A stretch of DNA of 64,000 nucleotides, taken from positions 111,898,145 through 111,962,144 of the forward strand of contig OY744519.1 in assembly GCA_963556195.1 (NCBI GenBank). The letters are read 5' to 3'. This document shows, piece after piece, positions 1-10,774 of the stretch; position 1 is the stretch's first letter; every line of letters starts with the position of its first letter. The DNA comes from Sepiola atlantica (Eukaryota > Mollusca > Cephalopoda > Sepiida > Sepiolidae). Position numbers and translations under genes: made by a program. The notes under the pieces were generated by a model. The model did not search any database. It saw nothing but the letters and a program-made list of their open reading frames with translations, and was not told where the DNA came from.

Positions 1-1690
1 AGTATGAATATTCCATGTTATAAAAGGTATGAATTTACAGCTGAACTGCGGTACTAGTAAGACTGAAAAAAGGCCGAATGGTGAACGGGTGTGTTTCTGT
101 TTGCATAAACAGTGACACAGTGAGCGTGTTAATAGTTTTACATACTCAGCTTTTAGCAAGAACATTGGTACATAACCGGATGGTGGATGACATTTCTGAA
201 AATGTGTGAAAGGAAACAAAAATATTATAAATCAACAGAGATGTAGCAATAGGGGGCTTGATAGTTCTAGTCTGGTCCTCTATCCAGATTTATCTTCACC
301 CTCCTTACTTTTGCTTTTTCTTTAAACTGTCCCCGTCCTTCTTTTTCTTCTCTTTCTCTCAACGGTCCCACCCCTTCTTCTTTTTCTTCTCTTTCTCTCA
401 ACGGTCCCACCCCTTCTTCTTTTTCTTTCAACTTTCTTTCTCATCCACCTTCTTCTATTTCTCTCACCCCTTCTTCTTTTTCTTTCAATTGTCACATGGC
501 TTGTTAGTTCGCAAGAATGCAAACAAAATTTCTTAAGTTTTATACCCAATCTCCTCCTTATCATAATCCCCCTTTCTTCAATCCATTTCTGCCTATCTTA
601 ACATTGTCTCCACAAAATAAGACGTCTGTTACCATTTCTTCTTCCATAAAGTCAGTGAGATCTAGTCTTTTTTTTTTATCTCATTCATTTAAACTACCAA
701 AAAGCGACGATTCCAGTTAATCACAATTAACGTTTCATTGAAACTTACCATTTCTGATACTATTGAAGTTTCCAAACATACAAGAAACTTATCTATGTAT
801 TCAACTTTATTTTCTGTTAAAACTGATCTGTAAATCTCACCAATTAAATATGGCTTCTCACCAAATTCAACTGATAAGAACATGAAGCCTGTGGGAACAT
901 TACGCATCCGAAATTTGACACTCCTCAAATTATTTGCTTTTATTTCTTTTCCAGGAATATTCACAAACTTGTTTTATGGATGAGTTCATCGAACCACCAT
1001 CTTCACTCACCGACATCTTCAAGTCACCCACTTTGTTGTTATCTTAGATTCTGGTGTGAATATACAGTGACTGAGAAATGGAACATTGTGAGAAACGTGG
1101 GGGTGGAAAAAAAAAGGGAAGATACATTTTCTTTTTCCCACACATATTATTTTGCTCATCTTTAAAACTAATAAAATTGGCATTTACTATTCTATGAGAC
1201 CTTGAATGAGTAGAAACACATGCTTCCAATGGTTATAGTAATAAATGCAATATTTGAGGATGATGGTTGAAGTGGTGAGATTTTTACTTACTGCAGAAAG
1301 AACAAAAAATAAGTGTATTTTATAATTACACTGGATTAAATAAACTGGTAGGAGAAATGAAGTAATGGACAATATTATAGTGTCCGTCTCGAGGCCAGGC
1401 GTTAAGATGTTCTCTTGATTTTCTCTTCCTCAGGAGGGTGATATAGTTTTTATGACGATCTTAATGAATAAAACAATGGTAATTTTGATGTTGAACTAGA
1501 CTTTATTTACTTAACTAAATAGATATCCAATTCCTTAACTAGAAATTACTTCTGGATTATCTTCATTTTTATGTTAAGTTTAACTAAAATTCCTGCAGCA
1601 ACTGATTTAATTTAACATCTTTCCTACATCACGTGGATAAGCCAACCAATCAGATATCTATGTTTTAATGTGTCGGTTAAGCTGACTCTA
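1..1690. other. Non-coding stretch with a pyrimidine-rich minisatellite
   Basis: No gene or recognisable transposon is seen here. From about 300 to 500 the plus strand is almost pure C/T. It contains a 39-bp unit repeated about twice (the AACGGTCCC landmark at 361 and again at 400) followed by decayed partial units. The open frames on both strands here (poly-Phe/Ser on one, poly-Arg/Lys on the other) come from this simple composition and are not genes. Confidence 0.6.
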
Positions 1691-1835
1691 AGGCCTTCCC
1701 CCTACTGTACGGCATGATCACATTGACACACCGGTTCGCATTCGATCAATAAAGTTAAGTGACGTTAAGTATGTGCAGTACCTGATGGGTGACTATTATA
1801 GAATATCAGACGCTGTATGTGTAAGACGGTGACAC
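1690..1835 (+). repeat. 5S rRNA-derived repeat, copy 1
   Basis: The stretch reads like a decayed 5S rRNA: TGACACACCGGTTC, then GATCAATAAAGTTAAGTGACG, then the CTGATGGGTGAC block that corresponds to the box C region, then GCTGTATGTG. A functional 5S gene would keep GGATGGG(A/T)GACCGCC and TGGGAATACCGGGTGCTG. Here these are broken, so this is a pseudogene or a 5S-derived SINE (SINE3-like). It shares non-5S features (GTTAAGTGACGTT, the TGTATGTG end) with the copies at 46,870 and 26,349 (minus). Confidence 0.65.
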
Positions 1836-1879
1836 CCCACTGCAATTTTATCAATGTATATACTATTAAAAAGTTGCGG

Positions 1880-2490
1880 TATTTTTGGAGTCTGTCTGTT
1901 TGTACACAAATAGAAACGTATGAGTGGTTGATAAAAAAAAGGAATAAGCAGCGTACACATTATTAAAACAGTAATTTTTCATGACGTCAATACCCAAGTT
2001 CGAATCTCATGTAAGTCTAAAAGATTTTGTAACTCAATGTTATGTGTTTTATATATTTAAAGAAAATAACATAACATAATGACATAAAAAACATTACATA
2101 AATACGTTTTTGAACTAAGTGACCTATATTCTGAACTGAGTGACCTATATTTTGAACTAAGTGACCTTTATTTTGCTAATTTTCAATGAAAATAGACAAA
2201 AAGGGTATTCAGTATTAGTTAAAAGCGATTTTTTTTGCTTATAAACTTAATTTCTAATGCTTGTAACTAATAAAAACAATGCGTAAATACATTCAACGTA
2301 GTTACTTACTCTCTCATTCAAATACAAAGCAGCGCATTATTTCCATGAAGTTTCACAAATATGTTTCTTCATACTAGCGATAAAGCGATGGAAACCGAGT
2401 CAAGATGGAAATTGACATACCCAGGTACTGTACTAAAACTGCTCAAACAGTGGGTATAAACTAGCAGTTTTGTATTATTTGACAATGTAA
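1880..2490. repeat. Dispersed repeat 'D', copy 1
   Basis: About 600 bp that recur, diverged and with gaps, at 49,040-49,830. Shared landmarks in the same order are GGTTGATAAA, TACCCAAGTTCGAATCT (a B-box-like string), AACTAAGTGACC, GTAGTTACTTACTCTCTC, and CATACCCAGGTACTGTAC near the end. The family is not recognised. This copy contains a short internal duplication: 'tgaactaagtgacctatatt' is repeated about three times near 2,112-2,170. Confidence 0.6.
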
Positions 2491-2824
2491 GGTTGCATTT
2501 AATACCAAGCATTTCATATATAATGATTGAGGACCTATGTGTACTCCTACCGTACAGTGAGTATAAACTAATAGTGGTTTTGTGTACTCTTATGGTACAG
2601 ACTGGAATTTTATATTACCATTTTTATTCTTATTTGGTTAAATTTCTATTATTTTCAAGCAATATATAAAATGTTGTCTTTGCTGTTTATAAATGTTTGG
2701 CGTAAATGTAGATTCTTTGAAAATTTTACTCGAGAAAATTATTATTTGATTTTGGTATAGGTCTTTGTTTTCAATTTGATCCTCCAACAAGGAGGTAGAC
2801 AGACAAAGACACTTTTTTATACTA

Positions 2825-3615
2825 ATAAGTCACCACTTATCGCTGGCGGATAAGGGTTAATGAGATTGTCAATTGAATGATGAACAATACTCTGAGGGGA
2901 TTGGAAACGATGGGTGAAAAGGGCAGAATTTGATTACTTAAGAAGACGGCTCAACAAGTATTTGTTGACATTGAACTTGAAGACGACTATGCTGTACTTA
3001 ACAGAAAAGCACTCTCAGGCGTTGTGTTCCTGGAAAGAAACTCTGTTCATGGAAGTTCCGTTTGGTTCTAGGTATACAGAAGAAGAAAGGAAAGTTCTTC
3101 TCAGTAGTGGTAGCAAGACAGGTATGTGCTATGATGGTTTACGGGGGGGGGGGTAATACATTGTAGCTCAGTAGAGTACCTACCATGAAAACATTTGGTA
3201 ACGTGAGAAAAAGACTGTAGGGACGAGAAGAAAACATCCCCCATTAAGTTGCGAAATCGGTCTTGCACTCTGTCAAGGCAAGAAAGAGTGCTGTGAGCAG
3301 CATGACCTCAGATGTGACAGCAGTACTCCATCTGACTCTTTTACGGGTAGAGGATTGTGTCGGGTGGCAGGCACCTTCCTGAGTGGAAGAATGATCCTAC
3401 CATAAAAGTTAGTCCTAGGAGTTTAACAAGGTCGGGGGCTTCCACAAAGAGAGCCATTCTTTTCCACTGAGGCAAAATGAAGATCATGGCATTGATGGTG
3501 AAAGGAGAGAAGTTTGGTCTTAAGAACAAAAATAGAATAAATTTGAATGTATCTCCCTTGCCCTCAACTTTCTGTTTAACTTTTACAACTGTGTTTTGTC
3601 TGAGATACTTCATTT
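2825..3615 (-). pseudogene. Decayed LINE 3' part (reverse transcriptase C-terminal region), family C
   Basis: Read on the minus strand, the frame LFVEAPDLVKLLGLTFMVG, followed by SFFHSGRCLPPDTILYP at 3,341-3,450, is the region after the RT palm seen in Jockey/CR1-like non-LTR retrotransposons (the 'LGLTF...' line). Further downstream on that strand, past 3,160, frames resembling 'KRNFHEQSFFPGTQ' and 'FKFNVNKYL' match the LINE C-terminal 'SFFPRT..LWNSLP' block. Several frame changes and stops make it a fossil. Similar copies lie at 20,165-20,830 and 39,290-39,790. Confidence 0.65.
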
Positions 3616-4598
3616 GTTTTCTTTTCCAAACATTAGCAAGATTTTTTGCAACTGCATCATTTTAACTCATCTCACCAAAGTGGTTTTCGCACATAAGTGC
3701 CATTCTTTCAGACTGAGACAATTGTTTTGTAAATACTAGAAGCTAAGCAGATATGCAGAATTCAAATTTATGTCATTGCATTATGTGCATAATGGTGAAG
3801 CAAGTGGCACTCATTTCTGTCGCCCAAATTCTTCTGATTAATGGAAGACCTTGCTAGACAATCATTCATACAGATTTTCTGAGAAATTCTCTGAACATTC
3901 CTTCTTTTCATATTTAACCACATTTCTTTTGGTTTGTCTGTTTTATGTCATATCAATCATTTAAAGATTATTTCATGCTGAAACACAGTATCCATTCATT
4001 GAACATAAGGTGCTGTTTTACACGTGGCCGGAAGGAAATTGTGGGTGCATTTTTTTCTACTGATGTGCGAATATGATTTAACACAATGTATCCGATATCC
4101 AATTCTGTAATTTGCAACAATAGCTATTGCAGGAATCATGCACACCCTATGTATTTTGATGCTTCCACTTACAAATTAGTTTACCAAGTGTATGTACTCG
4201 AAATTAACATGTTTAGAAAATATTGAATTTAGTAATCAGTGCTCAGCTGTCTGACCAGTTGAGTTCAAACTAATGAAACTGAGATAGAAGCCAAAAATTT
4301 GGTGTATAGCATGCTGGGGCGCTCCATTGTGCTTAGATGAGTAAATCTATTCTCTGAGTTCTGATTGGTTGCTAGTGCATGATTGGATAATCCACATGTA
4401 AATATTGCTTCATTTAAGCAAGAATTTTCTTATCAAGAAAACAGCAGTTGGATTCCTTATGCCGGCAAGTGTCAATTTGATTTTACAGATGTACCTTAAG
4501 TTTTCGAACAAATATTTTTGAAAACGCATTTTGTTGAAGTCAAATGACATAATGACCATATATTTCTTATATCTATATGATAAATGTGCCATATTTCA

Positions 4599-4634
<36 letters not shown>

Positions 4635-4774
4635 AAGTTTCCATGTATATTTCTATGTAGACAGTGATATAAGCCTTTGGGAAATTAAAATTAATTAGAT
4701 ACATAAGACTAACCTATTGTCTTGGTTAGTAGTCTTCATAGCTCATGGTTAGACATTTAATATGTTTAAAGAAA
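3616..4774. other. No gene seen; contains a (TA)n array
   Basis: Nothing recognisable apart from a (TA)n array at about 4,601-4,632. Short open frames here are AT-rich and unsupported. Confidence 0.5.
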
Positions 4775-4945
4775 TATTTTTTGTCTTTTGGGAATTAATT
4801 ATTTTTCTGATGGCCTCCATCCTTCTTCAGCCACATGCACACGTTTCTTTTTTTAAACACATTGAATTTTAACCGGATTTCGAATTTCCACTGACTGAAG
4901 AAGGGTGCAGGTCATCCGAAAATTATCAATCCACAAAAGAGGAAA
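4775..4945. repeat. Foldback repeat FB3 with hammerhead-like arms
   Basis: An inverted pair. The minus strand of 4,783-4,833 and the plus strand of 4,890-4,945 both read CTGAAGAAGG, a stem-loop with a CATC strand, a GAAA block, and then AAAAG. The spacer is about 60 bp. Each arm ends outward in a poly-A-like AAAAG stretch. Confidence 0.5.
4892..4928 (+). ncRNA. Hammerhead-like ribozyme candidate (FB3 right arm)
   Basis: The order of elements is TGA (stem I), CTGAAGA core at 4,895-4,901, one extra A, stem II GGGTG/CATCC, GAAA at 4,918-4,921, an AATT palindrome as minimal stem III, A at the cleavage position, then TCA pairing back to the first TGA. One extra nucleotide sits between the core and stem II compared with the textbook hammerhead, and stem I is only about 3 bp, so activity is doubtful. 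The opposite arm (4,796-4,833, minus) has CTGAAGA and the stem II but a weaker 3' part. Confidence 0.4.
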
Positions 4946-5113
4946 GATATGAAAAAAAAACAACTATACATTAAAATGCTTCTTAAACTCCTAACTATGA
5001 AATGTAGTGACTAATAAACAAGGCAGTAAGTTACAGTCTTATTTATGTACTAGCTAAGATTATTGGTTTTTCATTTTAAAAGGAGCAAACGAAATTACAG
5101 CATTAATAAATGT

Positions 5114-5573
5114 CAAGCATTTTTATTATTTACCACTAGTTTACAGTGACATGTAACTAAAAGCATTTTTATTATTTACCACTAGTTTACAGTGACATGT
5201 AACTAAAAAAATTTTTATTATTTACCACTAGTTTACAGTGACATGTAACTAAAAACATTTTTATTATTTACCACTAGTTTACAGTGACATGTAACTAAAA
5301 AAATTTTTATTATTTACCACTAGTTTACAGTGACATGTAACTAAAAACATTTTTATTATTTACCACTGGTTTACAGTGACATGTAACTAAAAGCATTTTT
5401 ATTATTTACCACTAGTTTACAGTGTCATGTAACTAAAAGCATTTTTATTATTTACCACTAGTTTACAGTGACATGTAACTAAAAGCAGTTTTATTATTTA
5501 CCACTAGTTTACAGTGACATATAACTAAAATCATTTTTATTATTTACCATTAGTTTACAGTGACATGTTACTA
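5114..5573 (+). repeat. 46-bp tandem repeat, 10 copies
   Basis: The unit is TTTTTATTATTTACCACTAG followed by TTTACAGTGACATGTAACTA and a short A-rich joint, 46 bp in all, repeated ten times. Variation is low: mostly the joint (AAGC, AAAC, AAAA) and a few single changes. The array is immediately followed by a Helitron-like element that begins at about 5,590. Confidence 0.9.
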
Positions 5574-5589
5574 GGTAGTGACGATCTTA

Positions 5590-6204
5590 TCTCTATTTAT
5601 TTAAAGCTAGGTGTGTATATATGTTTATCTATTTGTATTTACAGGATTCACTCCTGAACTAATTAACCGATCATTATGAATTTTGGGACACGGCTGCTAT
5701 GCTAGGTGAAGGATGAGTAATGTGGCCTATATTTAGTTAGATTTTAGTTTTATGCAAAGAGGCGTAAAGATGGGATAGAAGCCAATCGTGAAAATTCAAA
5801 TACCTCCAGTTTTTGTGAAACTTTAACTAACAATAGGTATTAGACATAAATTTATAAATATTCAACAGATTTCAGTTTCTTTGGAGAATTTTAAATGGTT
5901 TCTCGGACAAAGCCATCCATTTAAAATTTAATATTTCAGATTTGAATTAATTTTGATCTGTAGACACAAATTAAGCAAGATTCTCCGAATTTTAGTTTCT
6001 TATTAAAATTTAATTGATTTTACACATTTTCTAGAATCAAAATCATGTAATGGATTTTGATCTAAATTGGAGTAAGGATTCTAGACATAAGGTTTAGTAG
6101 GATTATATATTTATTTTAATCGTCTCAAGCAGACATAAAAGTGGTGCAAAACTGTTTTGTTCTGGAATTAATTTTACCTGTCCTGGGACGGGTATTCTTC
6201 TAGT
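5590..6204 (+). mobile_element. Non-autonomous Helitron-like element, family R (most complete copy)
   Basis: The right end has the hallmarks of a Helitron 3' terminus. There is a hairpin CCTGTC-CTGG-GACGGG at 6,177-6,192, a short spacer, then CTAGT at 6,200-6,204 with T following. The left end begins TC after an A (5,589/5,590), as expected for insertion between A and T. The internal sequence has no coding capacity. Landmarks are ACAGGATTCACTCCTGAACT and GATCATTATGAATTTTGGGA. Other partial copies are at 24,490, 28,258, 36,535, 37,037 (minus) and 62,706-63,140. Helitron assignment is by ends only. Confidence 0.6.
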
Positions 6205-6713
6205 TAATATATAGATTTAATATTGAACGCATTTTGTGTAATACTTTTAATGAGTAAAACTCTATTATTTTTATTTGTACTTTCAAAAGAAAATCAGTTA
6301 CTACCATTCGATAAATTTGAACATAGATGCACTGATTATATTATATTTATAAAGGGAAAAATAGGAGTTTGTTATCAAAATGAGATGTTGGCTTGTAAAT
6401 GATATCTTGGCAAGATCCCTAATTCAGTACTTCTGCATTTGGTCGTTTGAAATTAATGATTCATGTAAAATGGTTCAGGTTTGACTTGAATTCCAAGAGA
6501 TTAAAACTGATTTGCAAAAATGTTCTTGGCATTTACCATTTCTTGCTACATCCTTTGCCTTTTTAATTTTGGATAATTATCAAAATCTATATAAATGAAA
6601 TTGGACTTAAGTTCATAGGTATTAATGTTGAAAGTTGTTAACTAGAATCTTTAGCCAGAATATAGAATTGAATTGAGAATTTAGAATGGAAAAATTTGCA
6701 TACATGGTTTATT

Positions 6714-7020
6714 AGTGCTCTGCAGGCCTCCTGAATTATAGCTGTGTGTTTCAGTAGTTCTCAGGAGGCATACTAATTTTTCTTTTTCCTTTCCTCACAA
6801 AAAAGGAAATTTCTATACAAAGATAACGGGAGCGATTGGTTTTGATAGTGCTATGTAGGCCTCGTTAATTATATTTGTGTGTTTCAGTAGTGATCAGGAG
6901 GCATACTATTTTTTCTTTTTTCTTTTTCCTTTCCTCACAAAAAAGGCAATTTCTATACAAAAATAACTAGGGAGAGGATTGGTTTCGATAGTGCTATCTA
7001 AGCCTCCTTAACTATAAAAG
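6714..7020 (+). repeat. Local tandem duplication (~130-145 bp, 2.2 copies)
   Basis: The block from TAGTGCTCTGCAGGCCTCCT through CCTCACAAAAAAGG and ATTTCTATACAAA is repeated starting at about 6,847. The start of a third unit (TAGTGCTATCTAAGCCTCCT) is at about 6,988. Units differ by point changes and a longer T/C run in the second. There is no coding sense. Confidence 0.8.
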
Positions 7021-7167
7021 TTCTCATTATCATAGATAGAGCGGGTGTTTAATCAAAAAGATACATTCTGCAGAAATACCGGTATCGGGGTATGGGTAAG
7101 AAGACTCCTACACCTGCAAAATTGATTTCATTTTTTTTTCTTATCACACAATATATATTTATCTTAA

Positions 7168-7359
7168 GTGCCTAAACTAAAATGTACATTCGTTACACAT
7201 GGTCCACTTTCAGTCACATTTGACTACCACGAGGGCAGAGTTAGACACAATGTAACTTCTTACTGTGTCGAAAATCCACTAACAAAAATAAGTATTTATG
7301 CATTCTACAAGGATTTACTTTCAATGACGGACGAGAAAATAGCTAACAGCCCGGCCTGA
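7168..7359 (+). CDS. Possible terminal exon or small pseudogene, function unknown
   Basis: An open frame of about 63 codons ends in TGA at 7,357-7,359. It is rich in ordinary residues (including HNVTSYCVENPLTKISIYAF) rather than simple sequence. A T-rich tract followed by TTATCTTAAG lies just upstream, and an AG at 7,167-7,168 could serve as a splice acceptor. The frame has no ATG at its start and is closed by a stop directly before it. I do not recognise the protein, and no donor or partner exon is visible. It may be chance or a relic. Confidence 0.2.
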   Translation: MPKLKCTFVTHGPLSVTFDYHEGRVRHNVTSYCVENPLTKISIYAFYKDLLSMTDEKIANSPA

Positions 7360-7533
7360 AACAAGTAATCTTTCCCATAATCGGTCAGTAAAGGAGATAT
7401 CTTTCTCAACTGTGGCAATTTCTATTTTTGTTCAACTCAGAAGTAATCCTTTTCGTGGATAAATATTGTCCGATGTGACCTATTTGCGTTCCTTTGGATG
7501 TTGACACATTTTAATTCATTCTTTTATTTTTCT

Positions 7534-7566
7534 CCCGGGCAACGCTGGGCGCCAGGTCCAGCTCGT
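7534..7566 (+). mobile_element. Helitron-like 3' terminus (degenerate)
   Basis: CCCGGGCAACGCTGGG forms the GC-rich end hairpin seen in this class of elements. It is followed by GCGCCAGGTCCAG and CTCGT, one base off the expected CTRGT/CTAGT end. The start of the element is not clear. Confidence 0.35.
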
Positions 7567-8157
7567 CATTTATAAATCATCCGGTTCTCCCCAGGATGAT
7601 TTGTAGCACAGCCGATGAAGATGAGAAGCAGTATTCAAAAGTAGACATTCTAATTTTATATATAAAGTAATGTTAGAATGACCCCTATTTCTTTGACCAA
7701 TATAACTCTGTAAACAAATCTACATATAGAATTTTACTTTGTAAATGCTCGAGAAAAATATTTTTGTTTTCTTCAAATTCACTGATTCTTATATTTTATC
7801 TATTCAGGCGTTTTCTTTTTGCTTGGGAATTTCAGCACAAGAAGAGGAGTAACTACACCCTACTCTCCAGCAATGTCCTCATGCTTCGAACCATTACACC
7901 ATAATGATATATATTAATAACTACACCAAATACCGATTATATGGCTATTAAATATGCAAACTATAAGATTAGGTTTTCTGATTGTAAACAACCCCAAAAA
8001 ATCACAAAACATTCTTCCCCATGACATTCTTAGAATATACATAATACAACTGCCCCAACATTATTTTGTTCGTCAAAAGACTGCCAAACTATTCAGTACT
8101 ACTTTTTCTATTTTGTTGATGTATGAGACAATGGCTTCATGCATATGTATGCAGAGA

Positions 8158-8425
8158 ATCCTGAATGGCTAACAGATAGAGCAATTCTCACTTCTAAAAA
8201 TGGTACATGTCATCAGTCAACAATTGTTTGATGAAATTCCAGGTGAGGAACAAACTTTCACTTATCGAGATTCTACTCACAATGATGAATACCATACAGA
8301 ATTGTTAATTCCATTAGAATTCCCTGGTTTTTAAGTTAAAGCTAAAAGATGGATGCCCAATTTTGTTACTTCGGAATTTTAATGCTCCAAGATTCTAGAC
8401 GAAAATACTTGATACAAAACCAATT
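8158..8425 (+). pseudogene. Helitron (Pif1-type) helicase C-terminal fragment
   Basis: Three successive frames give the conserved C-terminal part of the Helitron Rep/helicase protein. They are EWLTDRAILTSKN, then EIPGEEQTFTYRDST with PLEFPGF, then KLKLKDGCPILLLRNFNAP. In intact proteins these are the WL..RAIL.P.N block, the '(I/F)PGE...Y.S.DS' block and the 'LKVG.PI(M/I)LLRNL(N/D)' block of the SF1 helicase. Two frameshifts and stops (TGATGA near 8,230, TAA at about 8,332) separate them. It is a relic of an autonomous Helitron and may be the family that mobilised element R. The open frame at 7,954-8,172 directly upstream is in another frame and not clearly related. Confidence 0.7.
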
Positions 8426-8889
8426 GAAAAAAGGAGGGGGAGAAATCCTATGATACATATGAAAATAAGAATATTAATAAGACTACTGATATAATAATAG
8501 GTAACAGCAGCCTAAATTACAGTTTCATCCCATGAAATACGATTTTAGGATGTTGACGATTGTTGATGTCCACTTTTCGGTGAACATCTATAAACAGCAA
8601 AGTTTTTATATATTTACACTAAGTAACAAATAATAACAAAAATAATAATAATACGGCGTTCAGGAGTGGAGAAGGAGTTTCTCGAGTTTATCATTTTCTC
8701 CAGGTAATTCCGGGATATGGGTACTGCTAATTTACAATGATAAATCCATGACTTTCCGTCCACTTTTTTAATGGCACATTCAAAATTTGAATTTATTTTC
8801 AATGAAAACACATCGAGTCATATAATTGAAGCATCATTTTTAGTAATAAAATGACATCGGTTTACTATGTTTTTGTGAGTGCTTTAAAA

Positions 8890-9335
8890 AGTAATATTTT
8901 ACTTTTGTTTGCCCCAAACAAGGCATATTACCACTAAAGTGTAATAGACTACTGTGATAGAGGTCAGATTTATAGAGGGAGAGGGTGTAGGCCAATCTAA
9001 GTGGGGAGTTGGGCAGCAAGATTACATTTAAATTTCTGCATGTTGGTATGGTTGGGGAAACAATGAGCAGGAAGGGAATTCCAAAGACAAACGGTCTGAG
9101 TAAAGAAGCTATTATAGTAGAAAATCTTCCAACATCTAGGTGAAGGGGTGGGTTTTTTCTTCTAGATTTTCGGGGTCGCGAATATTTACATTGTGAAGTA
9201 AGTTCATCGGAGCACATTTTGTGGAAGTACTTGTAAAACAAGCACAGCTATGCACCACTGCTGTGATGCAACAGGGGCTTTTTTGCACCTTGACCAAGAG
9301 AGAGAGAGGCTAGTGGCTGGTGCACCAACCACTTG
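8890..9335 (-). pseudogene. LINE 3' end (RT C-terminal region plus 3' UTR), family B
   Basis: The minus-strand frame runs GAPATSLSLL and KVQK near 9,270-9,330, then FYKYFHKMCSDEL at about 9,200-9,240, then RPRKSRRKNPPLHLD and the terminal 'SLLRPFVFGIPFLL' block. It ends with a non-coding tail reading CCTTGTTTGGGGCAAAC. The pattern 'LLDR.QKR... LFY.YFH...CS.EL...P' is typical of the RT C-terminal (thumb/connection) part of Jockey-like non-LTR elements. The same 3' tail ends the copies at 11,730-12,400 and 32,860-35,200. Confidence 0.7.
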
Positions 9336-9849
9336 TCAACAAATATGTATTATAGTAAAACCGAGACGTGTGAAACAAATACAAAACAAGATGTGATATA
9401 GCAAAACATTTGGAACTTTTGGAGATAGACCGTCATACCCGGATATAACATTACCAGAGTACTTAAATAAATATATTTCAGTTTGAACAAAGGTGTTACA
9501 ATAATATCGTGGGGTCTGCATCTGACATCAATAGAATGGAAATATTTTTAAGTACGGCAGAAATATACAAGGATACAACTGTGGAATTTCTACAGGTCCC
9601 GTTAGTACTAACATAATGTTTGCATGAAAAAATTCTAAAATTTATCTTCTTAAAAAGTGTTAACTTTTAAAAACGTTTTATTAAATATGTTGGATATGTG
9701 TAATGCAGATACGAAACCTGATTTTATATGATTAAAATTATTATTTTATCACCATTTTTTTCAGACGTTTCAGAAAGTCAGTTTAAAAAAAGAGAGTCAT
9801 TAGAAACTGATACATAAAAGTCTAATTTATACTTTTATACTTTTCTAAT

Positions 9850-10700
9850 AGTTTACATTGAATTTGCATGCACCAGACAATTGTACAAGTGGTCTACTTG
9901 TTAAGTTAAAAACATGGAGGAGTGCTCTGGAAAGTAAAGGTCTGAAATTGAATCTTAGCAACACCAAAGTGATGATCGATGGTTGGGAAACCATTAGAAA
10001 GTGGAAAGTTCCCCTACTCAGTTTGTGGAAACTCTCAAATTGTTGTGATACTTGTAAGCATTGGGTACACACAAAAGAGATGTAGTGGATATACAGTTAC
10101 ATTGAGAAATGATAACCAGTTGGTGTGCAAGAAGTGTAAAACAATGGAAACGGATGAGAACTCAGATGTGGAGAAAGTATATTTGGATTGCGAAGCTATT
10201 GAGATTGTTCAGAAGTTTTGTCACCTTAGTGATACCATTGGAGCACAGGGATGTTAGTGTGATTGCAAGAATCATTAGTTGATGGAGTAAGTTAACGCTG
10301 TCGAATAAGGGAATAATCTATCATACATGTGTATGCATGGTTGAAGACATGTGTTGCCTGGAGAGAAATGATATGGATGTGTAATGTGAGGCTCAAAGAC
10401 AGGCTTAGATGTGATGACCTCAGATTAATATTAAATCTGAGCAGTATAGAGAGATGCATGCAGAACAGAAGACTTCATGGGTATGGTCACATTGAAAGAA
10501 TGAATGACAATTCTTGAATTAGTAGATGTAGAAAAGTTGAGATAGAAGGGTCACGGTCACGGAAAACATGGGAGGAAGTGATGAGGTTAGACTTAAGAGA
10601 AAGAGGGATAAATAAAAATCTGTGTAGATATAGGTCAGTTTGGAAGTCAATTTCATTTCTAAATACCGTCCAACACATGCGAGCATTTAAAGGACGTTAA
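9850..10700 (+). pseudogene. LINE RT C-terminal part with zinc-binding motif
   Basis: The frame LKTWRSALESKGLKLNLSNT matches the post-palm 'L..W...LE.KGL..N..KTK.M' segment. After a frameshift, VILVSIGYTQKRCSGYTVTL and VCKKC give a decayed cysteine-rich 'CS.WVHKKCSG...CKKC' motif found between palm and thumb in some LINEs. Then follow FCHLSDTIGAQGC, NVRLKDRLRCDDLRLILNLS, MQNRRLHGYGHIERM and SRKTWEEVMRLDLRERGI. The gene ends close to a (GAT)n tail. A related copy is at 57,010-57,640 (minus). It is non-functional because of several frame breaks. Confidence 0.7.
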
Positions 10701-10704
10701 ACCG

Positions 10705-10738
10705 ATGATGATGATAATTATGATTGCTGCTGCTGCTC

Positions 10739-10772
<34 letters not shown>
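10705..10772 (+). repeat. (GAT)n microsatellite, tail of the preceding LINE
   Basis: About 20 GAT/CAT triplets with a short TGCTGCTGCT interruption sit directly at the 3' end of the LINE fragment. This suggests the array grew from the element's tail. Confidence 0.8.

Positions 10773-10774
<2 letters not shown>

Noticed and set aside
258..564. Open frames of 92 and 80 codons on opposite strands
   Set aside because: Both come from a C/T-rich tandem repeat. Residues are almost only Phe/Ser/Pro or Arg/Lys.
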